A stretch of DNA of 64,000 nt from Granulosicoccus sp. Its GTDB lineage: Bacteria; Pseudomonadota; Gammaproteobacteria; Granulosicoccales; Granulosicoccaceae. The position numbers were made by a program, and so were the translations under genes. The notes below the pieces were generated by a model. It ran no database searches and had not been told where the DNA came from. It saw nothing but the letters and a program-made list of their open reading frames with translations. Positions 1 to 13,714 of the stretch are shown one piece after another (positions within the stretch are counted from its first letter, which is position 1; each line of letters begins with the position of its first letter). The stretch is from the NCBI GenBank assembly GCA_023301795.1, contig JALZVU010000008.1, positions 1 through 64,000 on the forward strand. The letters run 5' to 3'.

Positions 1-1464
1 TTTCAGTTTCAATGCACCCTCCATCGCAATTGGGTACTGATCACCTCGACCTAGAAACAGACTGTGATTTTTATCAGCAAACCCTTCAGCCAGAGCGCTT
101 ATGGCCTCATCCATACCGAGAACTTGCTCGATCTTGGCCGGCAGAGTCTGCAATGCTGACACAATACTGCTCTCTTTTTCTGCACTCATTCCCTTGTGAT
201 GACCCACTGCTGCTGAGAGCATCAGCAGAGCTGATAGCTGCACGGTAAAAGCCTTCGTGGATGCCACACCAATTTCTGCCCCAGCCTTCATCAGGTAGGT
301 CATGTCTGACTCACGCGTAAGCGATGAGCCAGCCACATTGCATATCGTCAAACTGGCCATGAAACCCTGCTGCTTGGCAAGGCGCAACGCAGCCAGCGTA
401 TCGGCCGTCTCTCCTGACTGAGACAAAGTGATCAACAAACTGTTTGGCCGCACGAACGATTGGCGATAACGATATTCTGAGGCAATCTCGACATTACATG
501 ACACACCGGCAAACTCTTCAAACCAGTAGCGGGCTGTCATGCCTGCATGGTAGCTGGTTCCGCAGGCGATGATCTGAACATGCTCCACATCACGTAAAAG
601 TTCGGCTTTTTCACCAAATGCTGAATCCAGAACTTGCCCATTGGACAAGCGACCCTCGAGAGTGCGCTGTATAGCGATGGGTTGCTCGTAGATTTCTTTG
701 AGCATGTAGTGCCTGTAATTGCCTTTACTACTGACATCAGTAGACAAGGTGGACTCCTCTACGGGTCGCTCTACCGCCTCTCCTTGTGCATCTACTATGC
801 TCACACTGGTGCGAGTGATCATGGCAACGTCACCTTCTTCAAGGTAAGCAAAACGACGAGTGACAGGCAACAAGGCTAGCTGATCGGAAGCAATAAAATG
901 CTCCCCAATACCGTAGCCGATAACCAGAGGACTACCCGACCGAGCAACAATAAGCTGCTCGGGCTGAGTTCTATCCATTATCACCGTGCCATAGGCGCCA
1001 TCAAGCTGAGGAACAGCCAGACGCACAGCTTCAAAGAGACTGGCCGCTGACTTAAGCTCATGATCGACAAGATGGGCGATGACTTCTGTATCTGTATCTG
1101 ACTGGAAAACATAGCCAAGAGCTTGCAAGGTTTCCCGAAGCTGAGCATGATTTTCGATAATGCCATTGTGAACAACGGCAATTCGGTCTGACGATACATG
1201 CGGATGAGCGTTTTCCTCATTAGGCTCTCCATGCGTCGCCCAGCGTGTATGGGCAATACCGGTGCCACCAGGCATACCAGACTCAGCTACCGCATCGTGC
1301 AGTTGTTTAACTTTACCAACACGTCGCAACCGGTTCAGTGCGCCGTCTGCCCCCACTGTTGCGATACCGGCAGAATCATATCCACGATATTCCAGGCTTT
1401 GCAAACCTGCCAACAGTATTTCCGCGATGTCACGTTGTGCTACTGCGCCAACTATTCCACACAT
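1..1464 (-). CDS. glmS: Glutamine--fructose-6-phosphate aminotransferase (isomerizing), C-terminus beyond window edge
   Basis: Minus-strand reading from ATG at 1464: [35 protein letters not shown]..., Cys1 GATase followed by SIS motifs; open to the window start (488 codons), so absent from the ORF track. Confidence 0.95.
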   Translation of the reverse strand, partial: MCGIVGAVAQRDIAEILLAGLQSLEYRGYDSAGIATVGADGALNRLRRVGKVKQLHDAVAESGMPGGTGIAHTRWATHGEPNEENAHPHVSSDRIAVVHNGIIENHAQLRETLQALGYVFQSDTDTEVIAHLVDHELKSAASLFEAVRLAVPQLDGAYGTVIMDRTQPEQLIVARSGSPLVIGYGIGEHFIASDQLALLPVTRRFAYLEEGDVAMITRTSVSIVDAQGEAVERPVEESTLSTDVSSKGNYRHYMLKEIYEQPIAIQRTLEGRLSNGQVLDSAFGEKAELLRDVEHVQIIACGTSYHAGMTARYWFEEFAGVSCNVEIASEYRYRQSFVRPNSLLITLSQSGETADTLAALRLAKQQGFMASLTICNVAGSSLTRESDMTYLMKAGAEIGVASTKAFTVQLSALLMLSAAVGHHKGMSAEKESSIVSALQTLPAKIEQVLGMDEAISALAEGFADKNHSLFLGRGDQYPIAMEGALKLK

Positions 1465-1550
1465 AGGGTTTCGTTCCGAGAGTTAACAGTTTCTATTAAT
1501 ACCGGACTTGCACTAGGGTGTTTGTCAGTATTCATAGTTAAAAGTGAGCG

Positions 1551-2918
1551 TTACTTTTTAACGGGCCGCACCCAGTTGTCAGTACTGGTTTGTCGTGCGC
1601 GACTCAAAGACAAATGGCTCGCAGGCACGTCACGGGAGATAGTAGACCCCGCCCCGACCGTAGCGCCCGCACTGATTCTCACAGGCGCTACAAGCGCTGA
1701 GTTTGAACCGATAAAAACATCATCTTCGATGGTTGTCTGATGTTTGTTTGCGCCATCGTAGTTACAGGTTATGGTGCCTGCTCCGACATTCACGTTTTTG
1801 CCAACAATGGAATCACCGACATAACTGAGATGATTCACTTTACTGGCAACGCCAATCTGTGCATTTTTGGTTTCTACGAAATTACCAATACGCACGCCGG
1901 TTGCCAGAACAGTTCCTGGGCGCAGGCGAGCAAAAGGGCCTATGGTCGCTTTTTCACCCACAACAGCATCTTCAAGAACACAGTTTGCCAACAACACTGA
2001 ATTATCAGCGATATGGCTTCGAGCTATATGACAGTGAGGACCGATGGTCACATTATCACCCACAACGCAGTCACCTTCGAAGATGCAATTGATATCAATT
2101 GTCACATCGGTACCAACCTGCAGGGTTCCACGAATATCAATTCTTGAAGGATCCGCAAGTGTGACACCCGAATCCATGAGTTGCCCGGCAAGATGGTGTT
2201 GATGCAATCGTTCCAGACGCGCTAACTGCGAACGACTATTCACCCCATCGGTCTCCCACGGATCCTTCGGATGAACCGCCTGAATGTTCAGCCCGTCTTT
2301 TACTGCCAAGGCGTGAATATCAGTCAGATAGTACTCGCCTTGCGCATTGTCGTTATTCAGGCGTTCCAACAAAGAATGCAAACTGGCACCTTTGATAGAG
2401 ACCACCCCAGCGTTAACTTCGGATATTTCCAGTTGATCCTGACTTGCATCCTTTTGCTCAACGACACCAACAACGGCTCCACCTTCCCGGATTATCCTGC
2501 CGTAGCCAGTGGGGTCATCCATTATCAATGTCAACAGACCTATGGTTTGTGTATCGCAAACATCCAGCAGTGCCTGATAGGTTGATCCGCGAGTGAGAGG
2601 AACATCACCGTACGTAATGAGTACTGTGTCGTCTGCTTCAATGCCTTCCAGGGCCTGCTGGACAGCATGCCCTGTTCCCAGCTGCTGCTCCTGTATCGCC
2701 CAGGTAAGCTTGTGCGATGATTGATCGGAAATGACTTGTTTTACCTGATCAGCACCGTGGCCAATAACAACATTGATACTGGCTGGATCCAATTGACCGA
2801 CGGTGTCCAGCACATGAGCTAGCAATGGCTTGCCCGCCAGACAATGAAGAACTTTTGGCATTGCAGATTTCATACGAGTGCCTTTGCCGGCAGCAAGGAC
2901 AATCAAACGGGTAGCCAT
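1551..2918 (-). CDS. glmU: Bifunctional UDP-N-acetylglucosamine pyrophosphorylase / glucosamine-1-phosphate N-acetyltransferase
   Basis: LAAGKGTRMKSAMPKVLH N-terminus, left-handed beta-helix hexapeptide C-terminus; 455 aa. Confidence 0.97.
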   Translation of the reverse strand: MATRLIVLAAGKGTRMKSAMPKVLHCLAGKPLLAHVLDTVGQLDPASINVVIGHGADQVKQVISDQSSHKLTWAIQEQQLGTGHAVQQALEGIEADDTVLITYGDVPLTRGSTYQALLDVCDTQTIGLLTLIMDDPTGYGRIIREGGAVVGVVEQKDASQDQLEISEVNAGVVSIKGASLHSLLERLNNDNAQGEYYLTDIHALAVKDGLNIQAVHPKDPWETDGVNSRSQLARLERLHQHHLAGQLMDSGVTLADPSRIDIRGTLQVGTDVTIDINCIFEGDCVVGDNVTIGPHCHIARSHIADNSVLLANCVLEDAVVGEKATIGPFARLRPGTVLATGVRIGNFVETKNAQIGVASKVNHLSYVGDSIVGKNVNVGAGTITCNYDGANKHQTTIEDDVFIGSNSALVAPVRISAGATVGAGSTISRDVPASHLSLSRARQTSTDNWVRPVKK

Positions 2919-3360
2919 ATCACTTCCTTAGTGTTAATTACGCATTATCCCACGAGAGCCACTGTGTTGCGTACTGGTTGTTTATGCAATGAGATTTGTA
3001 TTCATCAGGCAAACAATTGTTTGAGACACACTCTGATGTTTCAAAGGCGATACATATTCAAAAGCGGTTATGGCACTGCGTCAGTTCATTGACTCACACC
3101 CCATGCCGTTGTCGATATAAAGCGGCCGTGATCAGGGTAATCTAAAACCATGCCAGGGCGTTAAGTGCGTAAACATCGCGTAAACGAGCTTGCGTAGTCA
3201 GTAAGGCTTGGACTGTTATTTTAGATGCAGGCTCTGTATGAGGCCTTTCAGCGAGCCACTCAGTCGCGAGTGTTTGCCTGCTGTAATGGGTTCCGGAGAA
3301 TTACACAACTCAGTGTGAGGTTCACTCGAACTTTTACTAAGTTCAGATGCGCGATCCCAC

Positions 3361-3389
3361 AAAAAAAGCCTCCAACATAATTGGAGGCT
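3361..3389 (-). terminator. Rho-independent terminator of the atp operon
   Basis: agcctccaa-cataa-ttggaggct 9-bp stem followed, in minus direction, by a run of 7 T (aaaaaaa on +). Confidence 0.85.
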
Positions 3390-3479
3390 TTGATACTCAG
3401 TACGGTTACTTACCGGACTTAAGGCGCCTTGAACCTGCGCAAAAGCAGGTTAAAACGTAACGCCAAAATGTCAAAGCAG

Positions 3480-3899
3480 CTACTTGCGCAGCTTTTTGAT
3501 GAACTCAATTTGTGCGGCGGCTTCAGCGAGTTGCATTTGCACAGCAGCAAAATCTATATCGCCCACTTTTCCACCAGCCAATGCTGCTTCGGCTTCTTCT
3601 TTAGCTTTCACGGCAGCCGCCTCATCGATATCGTCTGCGCGAAGCACCGTATCAGCCAGAATAGTGACAACGTCAGGCTGCACTTCAAGTAGTCCACCGG
3701 ATACGTATATGTCCAGTGGCTCACCTTCGCCAGCAGGGCGCACATGCACCTCACCGGGTTTAATACGAGTGATAAATGGCGTATGCCCGGGGGCTATACC
3801 CACTTCTCCCATTTGCGCAGAGGCGATGACCAGTGTGGCTTCACCGCTGTAGATATTATTCTCAGCGCTAACGATCTCAACTTTGAGAGACGCAGCCAT
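3480..3899 (-). CDS. atpC: F1Fo ATP synthase epsilon subunit
   Basis: 139 aa, VEIVSAENNIYSGEA...GEVGIAPGHTPFITRIKPGEV; atp operon context. Confidence 0.97.
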   Translation of the reverse strand: MAASLKVEIVSAENNIYSGEATLVIASAQMGEVGIAPGHTPFITRIKPGEVHVRPAGEGEPLDIYVSGGLLEVQPDVVTILADTVLRADDIDEAAAVKAKEEAEAALAGGKVGDIDFAAVQMQLAEAAAQIEFIKKLRK

Positions 3900-3901
3900 G
3901 A

Positions 3902-6186
<2,285 letters not shown>

Positions 6187-6192
6187 GGTCGC

Positions 6193-7737
6193 TTACCAGC
6201 TTCCGTTAGCTTTGAATGCTTCGAGGCCTTTGGTAAATGCCGCCGAAATATTATCGTTCCAGTCGCCGGTCGAATCTACCTGATCGAGGATATCCTGATG
6301 GTTTGAATGGAAGTAGTCATGCATGGCAGCTTCGAAATCAACCACTTTATTGACAGCCACATCATCTAGGAAACCTTCGTTGGCTGCGTACAGCGACACA
6401 CCCATCTCGCCGATAGACAATGGCGCGTATTGCTTCTGCTTCATCAACTCGGTAACGCGTTGTCCGCGCTCAAGCTGCTTTCGCGTTGTCTCATCCAAGT
6501 CGGATGCAAACTGTGCAAATGCCGCAAGCTCGCGATATTGGGCCAGTGCCAGTCGAACACCACCACCAAGTTTCTTGATGATTTTGGTCTGGGCTGCACC
6601 ACCTACACGAGATACCGAGAGTCCAGCGTTGATAGCTGGGCGAATACCTGCGTTGAACAGATCGGTTTCCAGGAAGATCTGACCATCTGTAATAGAGATA
6701 ACGTTGGTAGGTACGAAGGCTGATACGTCACCTGCCTGAGTTTCGATAATAGGCAGCGCTGTCAGTGAACCTGTCTTGCCTTTCACTTCGCCGTTAGTGA
6801 ATTTCTCAACATAAGCTGCATTAACTCTGGACGCCCGCTCAAGCAAACGAGAGTGCAGGTAGAAAACGTCTCCTGGATAAGCTTCACGGCCTGGCGGACG
6901 ACGCAGCAGCAGTGATACCTGTCGGTAAGCCCAAGCCTGCTTGGTAAGATCGTCATATACGATGAGTGCATCTTCGCCTCGGTCGCGAAAGTATTCGCCC
7001 ATGGAACAACCTGCGTAGGGCGCTACGAACTGCATCGCTGCAGAATCAGCCGCACCAGCTGCCACAATGATTGTGTTTTCAAGAGCGCCGTGCTCTTCGA
7101 GTTTAGATACAACATTGGCAATCGTTGATTGCTTCTGCCCGATTGCGACATAAACACACTTAATGCCGGTGCCTTTCTGATTAATGATTGCATCAATCGC
7201 AACAGCTGTTTTACCTGTCTGGCGATCGCCGATGATTAGCTCTCGTTGTCCGCGACCAACAGGAACCATCGCATCGATCGCCTTCAGACCAGTCTGAACA
7301 GGCTCATCAACTGACTGACGCTCGATAACGCCTGGAGCGACTTTTTCGATAGGCGATGTTGAAGTTGCGTTGATAGGGCCCTTACCGTCGATAGGCTCGC
7401 CAAGTGCGTTTACGACACGACCTAGTAATTCTGGCCCAACAGGCACTTCTAGAACCTTACCTGTGCAGCGGACTTTATCGCCTTCAGAAAGACTTTCGTA
7501 ACTTCCCAGAACAACCGCACCGACTGAATCTCTCTCCAAGTTGAGAGCAAGTCCAAACAGACCGTCTTCAAACGCGATCATCTCGCCAGACAGTGCATCG
7601 TTCAGTCCGTGGATACGAACAATACCGTCATTCAGGCTGACGATGGTGCCTTCAGTTCGAACGTTCGCAGAGGTATCGGTGTTGCCGATTTTCTCTCGGA
7701 TCAGGTCACTGATCTCGGATGGATTCAGTTGTTGCAT
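6193..7737 (-). CDS. atpA: F1Fo ATP synthase alpha subunit
   Basis: 514 aa, [32 protein letters not shown]. Confidence 0.98.
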   Translation of the reverse strand: MQQLNPSEISDLIREKIGNTDTSANVRTEGTIVSLNDGIVRIHGLNDALSGEMIAFEDGLFGLALNLERDSVGAVVLGSYESLSEGDKVRCTGKVLEVPVGPELLGRVVNALGEPIDGKGPINATSTSPIEKVAPGVIERQSVDEPVQTGLKAIDAMVPVGRGQRELIIGDRQTGKTAVAIDAIINQKGTGIKCVYVAIGQKQSTIANVVSKLEEHGALENTIIVAAGAADSAAMQFVAPYAGCSMGEYFRDRGEDALIVYDDLTKQAWAYRQVSLLLRRPPGREAYPGDVFYLHSRLLERASRVNAAYVEKFTNGEVKGKTGSLTALPIIETQAGDVSAFVPTNVISITDGQIFLETDLFNAGIRPAINAGLSVSRVGGAAQTKIIKKLGGGVRLALAQYRELAAFAQFASDLDETTRKQLERGQRVTELMKQKQYAPLSIGEMGVSLYAANEGFLDDVAVNKVVDFEAAMHDYFHSNHQDILDQVDSTGDWNDNISAAFTKGLEAFKANGSW

Positions 7738-7813
7738 GGGGCTATATAGTCTCTTGTAATCTGTAAGTTCGGGTCAGAGAGCGGCTTAGACCACCGAAAT
7801 GGTCACCAACGCG

Positions 7814-8347
7814 TCAGTCTGCGACGGATTGTTCCAGTCCTGCAAGACGGCCGCGAATAGAACCATCGATGACCAAATCACCAGCGCGGATAATCGCACC
7901 ACCAATGAGCTCCGGATCTACTTCGCTGGTTATCTTGACCTTTCGTGATAATCGTTTGCCAAGTGCATCGACGATATTTGCACTCTGTTCATCGCTTAAG
8001 GCATACGCGCTGACAACATGTGCCTCTACTTCGCCTTGAGCATCTCGTCGCAGTTGTTCAAACTGCGAATACATGTCTGGTATTGCTGCCAATCTGTCAT
8101 TTTCAGCCAACAGCTTGAGAAAGCTTACGCTGTCATCATCCAAGCCGTCAGACACCTGAGCGATAAGGTTCGCCTTGGCATCTGCCGTAACACCGGGTTC
8201 GGCCAATCGGGTACGCATCCCGTCGTCCTGTACCACAGCGGCCCAGTAGGCTAGCCGCCCTGACCACTGATCGTAACCCCCACGCTCGGACGCAAGTTCG
8301 AAGATGGCGCGTGCATAAGGTCTTGCTGTTGTCGATTCCGTTGCCAT
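7814..8347 (-). CDS. atpH: F1Fo ATP synthase delta subunit
   Basis: 177 aa, TARPYARAIFELA...; VDPELIGGAIIRAGDLVIDGSIRGRL. Confidence 0.97.
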   Translation of the reverse strand: MATESTTARPYARAIFELASERGGYDQWSGRLAYWAAVVQDDGMRTRLAEPGVTADAKANLIAQVSDGLDDDSVSFLKLLAENDRLAAIPDMYSQFEQLRRDAQGEVEAHVVSAYALSDEQSANIVDALGKRLSRKVKITSEVDPELIGGAIIRAGDLVIDGSIRGRLAGLEQSVAD

Positions 8348-8393
8348 TGTCCGTACCTGATATTCGTTGCCAGTGTTAGATGCTGGTGTGTAT

Positions 8394-8423
8394 GCAACCC
8401 GGTACCTTTCGGTACCGGGTTGC
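8394..8423 (-). other. Perfect 13-bp stem-loop between atpF and atpH (GAAA loop on the transcribed strand)
   Basis: gcaacccggtacc-tttc-ggtaccgggttgc read directly; minus-strand loop is gaaa. Confidence 0.85.
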
Positions 8424-8457
8424 GCTTATGGTCTACCTGCGCTTTCCAGGATGTAAA

Positions 8458-8928
8458 TTAAAGTTGCTTGACGAGATCATCAATGACCGCGTTATGCTTG
8501 CTTTGATCCACTTCACTTCCAAGTATGCGTCGGGCGCCTTCGACAGCTAGCGAGCCGACCTGCTTTCGCAGACCTTCTCGAGCACCGATCACTTCTTGAT
8601 CGATTTCTGCCTGAGCACTTAGCTTCAGCCTGTCACCCTCGGTACGCGCTGCGTCCTTGGATGTTTCAACAATCTCGTTACCGCGTTTCTGAGCCTTCGC
8701 AACAATATCTGCAGCCTGCACCTTGGCATCCTGCAACAACGTAGCGATTTCGGCTTCAGCTTCCTCACGTTTCTGGGAGCTCTTCTCTGCATCAGCCAAA
8801 CCGCCCGCTATCAGTGCCTGCCTTTCGCGCAGTCCATTGATGATGGGTGGCCAGACATACTTCATGCAGAAGTAGACAAACATGGCAAACGAGATAGCTT
8901 GGCCGAGCAATGTCAAGTTAAGGTTCAT
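8458..8928 (-). CDS. atpF: F1Fo ATP synthase subunit b
   Basis: 156 aa, [29 protein letters not shown]. Confidence 0.97.
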   Translation of the reverse strand: MNLNLTLLGQAISFAMFVYFCMKYVWPPIINGLRERQALIAGGLADAEKSSQKREEAEAEIATLLQDAKVQAADIVAKAQKRGNEIVETSKDAARTEGDRLKLSAQAEIDQEVIGAREGLRKQVGSLAVEGARRILGSEVDQSKHNAVIDDLVKQL

Positions 8929-8958
8929 TTGCTTTGCCTCTCGTTAGTCGTTGTCAGA

Positions 8959-9231
<273 letters not shown>

Positions 9232-9284
9232 TTAAAAAGTTAAAGGGTTAGGAAAAACTACACGTAAAAATCAGTTAACAGCTT

Positions 9285-10145
<861 letters not shown>

Positions 10146-10310
10146 TTAGTGCATTAACGTGTCAGCCGCCGGTAACGGCAGCTGATGTCCCTAGGTACAG
10201 TTCTGAATAAACCACGAACTGCATTTTCAATAGCAACCGTGACCTACCCACCAATTTTATCCTTGCTTGTCTGCTAATTCTGCCTGCCTAGCCGTGGCGG
10301 GCACCCTGCC

Positions 10311-10706
10311 TTACTCCTCTGGACGTACCTTTTGGCGCGCCGCTAGCAATGGAACAATCCAATTGAGCGTCTGCACTCCGATGAAACCTATAAACACTGC
10401 TGCAGCATTCAGAGGTCTCAAACTGACGAACACCGCAGCAAATAGGCTGGCGGTCAATATAATCTTGCCGGTAACACCTGCATAAAACGATCGAACTATA
10501 AGCCTTGCTGCTCTGGCTCCTTTGTACCGAAATGCTCGATACGCGAAGTAACAGTTAGGCAACCAGACAATAACACCGCCTGCAAACGAACCTAATGCCG
10601 CGCTATAACCCCAGAACAACCCTAACAAACCGGCCATCAAAGCACCTAACAATTGCCAGATGAGCAAGAGTTTGATGACTTTTAAGCGTTGCTCATCCTG
10701 TCGCAT
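10311..10706 (-). CDS. atpI: ATP synthase subunit I
   Basis: 131 aa multi-TM, GFFWGYSAALGSFAGGVIVWLPN-like AtpI signature, directly upstream of atpB. Confidence 0.85.
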   Translation of the reverse strand: MRQDEQRLKVIKLLLIWQLLGALMAGLLGLFWGYSAALGSFAGGVIVWLPNCYFAYRAFRYKGARAARLIVRSFYAGVTGKIILTASLFAAVFVSLRPLNAAAVFIGFIGVQTLNWIVPLLAARQKVRPEE

Positions 10707-10943
10707 GAAAACGCCTTGATTAGTCGGTAGTAACTGTTATTTGAATATTCTAGTGTGATTCTTCGATCGGGCGCAGTATACCAGCGTTCTTTCGCTATAC
10801 GTGTGCAATCAGATCAATATTTGGTCAGTACATAATCACAAGGGTTTTGCCCCGAGTAAAGGCTGTGTTCATTTAACACGCATGAAATCTACACGTTTAA
10901 TGCTCTGATTCGTCGGGTAATGTTCATACCTGACAAGCTCTAA

Positions 10944-11999
10944 CTACTTGATGTGCGCAAGAATTCCTTGAAGTTCACTGACTGATGAATAAGCGATTTG
11001 AAGCTTACCAGCGCCGTTACCTTTGTGAGTTATCTGGACTTTTGCACCTAACTTATCGCCAAGTTTTTGACTCAAACGCTCGATGTCAGGGTCGGTTATC
11101 GTATCTTTTGATGCAGTCGGTATTTCATTTCCTTCGGCATCCAATGAGCGCACGTACTGTTCCACTGCTCGGACAGTCATGGCTTGTTTCACAACACGCC
11201 TGGCAATCTCAGACTGACGTGCTCTGGGCGCACCTAACAGTGCACGAGCGTGCCCCATCTCCAGCTCGCCCTTATCTACCATGACTTTGACCTCGTCATG
11301 TAATTCCAATAAGCGCATCAAGTTTGTGACGGATGCTCTTGATCTCCCAACGGCCTCAGCTACAGCCTTGTGGGTCATTCCAAACTCATCACACAACCTT
11401 TCAAAAGCGGCCGCTTCTTCAAGCGGGTTAAGGTCTTTGCGCTGTATGTTTTCAATGACCGAGACTGCCGCAACCGACCGATCCTCCATGGTGCGCACAA
11501 TCGCTGGGATACGATCAATGCCCGCCAACTGTGCTGCACGCCAGCGACGCTCACCAGCAACCAACTCGAATCCATCAGCAAACGGACGCACGATAATTGG
11601 CTGAATCATGCCCTGTGCTTTGATCGAATCTGCAAGCTCTTGCAACAGTTCCGGATCAAACAGACGTCTTGGCTGATAGGTGCCACGTCGTATTTTTTCA
11701 ACACCAAGCATGATGAGGCGCTCGCCAGACTCATTTGCGTCTGGCGTTGCGGACTTGTCAACCGTGCTAGCCGACTCACCTGCCTTCAGCGCAGTAGTTT
11801 GGTCCTCAGTCAGTTCGGATGAACCGGCTATGGTTGTGTTGATGTTGTCGGATTGGGTGACCGGCGCCGCGGGTTCCATAACGGGTATTTCGGGCGCCCT
11901 TGCTCCTTGTTCAACAGCGCTGAGAGTACCTTTTCTCTCTCTGGCAGCACCACCCAGCAGCGCATTCAGATTCCGCCCCATGCGAGGTTGTTTAGCCAT
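10944..11999 (-). CDS. parB: Chromosome partitioning protein ParB (Spo0J)
   Basis: IRRGTYQPRRLFDPELLQELADSIKAQGMIQPIIVRP...GERRWRAAQLAG...VSVIENIQRKDLNPLEEA. Confidence 0.97.
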   Translation of the reverse strand: MAKQPRMGRNLNALLGGAARERKGTLSAVEQGARAPEIPVMEPAAPVTQSDNINTTIAGSSELTEDQTTALKAGESASTVDKSATPDANESGERLIMLGVEKIRRGTYQPRRLFDPELLQELADSIKAQGMIQPIIVRPFADGFELVAGERRWRAAQLAGIDRIPAIVRTMEDRSVAAVSVIENIQRKDLNPLEEAAAFERLCDEFGMTHKAVAEAVGRSRASVTNLMRLLELHDEVKVMVDKGELEMGHARALLGAPRARQSEIARRVVKQAMTVRAVEQYVRSLDAEGNEIPTASKDTITDPDIERLSQKLGDKLGAKVQITHKGNGAGKLQIAYSSVSELQGILAHIK

Positions 12000-13008
12000 T
12001 GGCAGACTCGGTATTGTTCACGGGCAGTGGAGCAGACTGGTCATCGTTCTGTGAAGCCGCTTGCGGCTCTGAATCTGAATCATCAGTCGAATCCGTCGAA
12101 TCCGTCGAAGCGTTCTCGTCGATCTGATCAGTTGTCGATGCTTGAGAAGATTCTTGTTCTGAAACACTGCCTGCATCACCGTCTTCGGACTCTTCGCCCG
12201 AGACTGCATCGGTTGACGCGGCTACAGGGGGCTGTGATGAGACTCTGGCCTGCTGACGTACGATTTCACCGGCAAGTGCCAGATAAGCGAGCGCACCTCG
12301 TGAGGTACGGTCATAGCCCATGATAGAAATCCCATGGCTTGGAGCTTCTGCCAGACGCACATTTCTGGGCACTACCGTTCGGAAAACCTGGTCGCCGAAG
12401 TGCTCGATGAGCTGCGCAGAGACTTCTACCCCCAGCTTGTTCCGGCCGTCGTACATCGTTCGCAACAGCCCTTCAATCGCGATATCGGGGTTCACACTTT
12501 CACGAACACCCTCAATGGTTTCGAGCAACGCTGACAAACCCTCTAGCGCGTAGTACTCACATTGGACCGGGACAAGAACACTGTCAGCGGCGACAAACGC
12601 ATTTAACGTCAGAATGTTGAGCGATGGCGGGCAGTCAATTAACACAAAATCGTAACTTTCCCTGACGGCACTTAGCGCTTGATGCAGCTTTTGTTCACGC
12701 TCGTCCATGCCCATCAGCTCTACCTCGGCAGCAGTCAGGTCACTGTTGGCCGGCAGAACGTCTAGACCATTCTCAGGCGATTGATGGCAGGCTTCAGCCA
12801 CACCAATGCCGTCGACAAGGACGTCAAAAATACCTTTTTCGACCTCGTGCTTGTCAATCCCACACCCGGTGGTCGCGTTACCCTGGGGATCAAGATCAAT
12901 GAGCAGCACGCGCTTGCGCATGCTGGCCAGGGCGGCGGCCAGGTTGACGGTTGTGGTGGTTTTACCCACACCACCCTTTTGATTAGCTACTGCAATGATA
13001 CGACTCAT
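11992..13008 (-). CDS. parA: Chromosome partitioning ATPase ParA (Soj), with long acidic Ser/Thr/Asp/Glu-rich C-terminal tail
   Basis: MSRIIAVANQKGGVGKTTTTVNLAAALA deviant Walker A; the TAA stop lies inside the parB ATGGCTAA. Confidence 0.97.
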   Translation of the reverse strand: MSRIIAVANQKGGVGKTTTTVNLAAALASMRKRVLLIDLDPQGNATTGCGIDKHEVEKGIFDVLVDGIGVAEACHQSPENGLDVLPANSDLTAAEVELMGMDEREQKLHQALSAVRESYDFVLIDCPPSLNILTLNAFVAADSVLVPVQCEYYALEGLSALLETIEGVRESVNPDIAIEGLLRTMYDGRNKLGVEVSAQLIEHFGDQVFRTVVPRNVRLAEAPSHGISIMGYDRTSRGALAYLALAGEIVRQQARVSSQPPVAASTDAVSGEESEDGDAGSVSEQESSQASTTDQIDENASTDSTDSTDDSDSEPQAASQNDDQSAPLPVNNTESANG

Positions 13009-13042
13009 GGCGCCAAGTGTAATCTATAACGCATTGGCATAA

Positions 13043-13708
13043 CTACGGGTAGTGACGACACAATGCGACATGGCGGGGACCTGAACTCCCCGGGATGTCG
13101 ACTGGAACCAGTTCCTCGAGCCTGAAAGTGCTCGGCATGGGTTCCGGCAGAGTGTCGGTGTGAGCGAGCATTACTGCAACTTTTGCCTGTTCTGCGCATA
13201 GGGGGCGGCAAATACGCAAAAAATCTTCCGGCGCTGTGAAGGCGCGTGATGTGAGGAAGCTGGCTTTTATTGAAACATCCTCAACACGCTTGTTCAGCAG
13301 TTGCACGTTCTCAAGCCTCAGATCCATCATGACGTGCTGTTGAAATCGGGTTTTCTTACCGTTGGATTCAATCGATACAAAATGCAAGTCAGGACGAACA
13401 ATCGCAAGTGGCAGCACCGGCAAGCCTGCACCACTACCAATATCCACAATAGACTCTGTCTGCCCGTATGACTGGGCAACACGCTCAGGCATCCAGCGTA
13501 ACAGCACCAGACTATCCAATAGATGTCTGTTCACCATCGCATACTGATCACGTACAGCCGTTAAGTTGTACACCCGATTCCATTTCGCCAACAGCTCAAC
13601 GTAGCGCAATAGTCGTTCACAGGCTTCCTCAGGGACGCAGACGTTATGGTGTTCAGACAGATGCGCCACTCCTACTTGCAACGTCTGTTCGAGAGTAGCG
13701 TTTGTCAA
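13043..13708 (-). CDS. rsmG: 16S rRNA (guanine527-N7)-methyltransferase RsmG
   Basis: WNRVYNLTAVRD...HLLDSL...IVDIGSGAGLPVLPLAI; 221 aa. Confidence 0.96.
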   Translation of the reverse strand: MTNATLEQTLQVGVAHLSEHHNVCVPEEACERLLRYVELLAKWNRVYNLTAVRDQYAMVNRHLLDSLVLLRWMPERVAQSYGQTESIVDIGSGAGLPVLPLAIVRPDLHFVSIESNGKKTRFQQHVMMDLRLENVQLLNKRVEDVSIKASFLTSRAFTAPEDFLRICRPLCAEQAKVAVMLAHTDTLPEPMPSTFRLEELVPVDIPGSSGPRHVALCRHYP

Positions 13709-13714
13709 AGCAGT

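Noticed and set aside
1198-1740. 180-aa plus-strand ORF over glmS/glmU
   Set aside because: Antisense to the glmS start and glmU end; low-plausibility composition.
12018-12209. 63-aa Arg-rich ORF overlapping the parA tail
   Set aside because: Alternate frame of the repetitive tail-coding region; no independent support.
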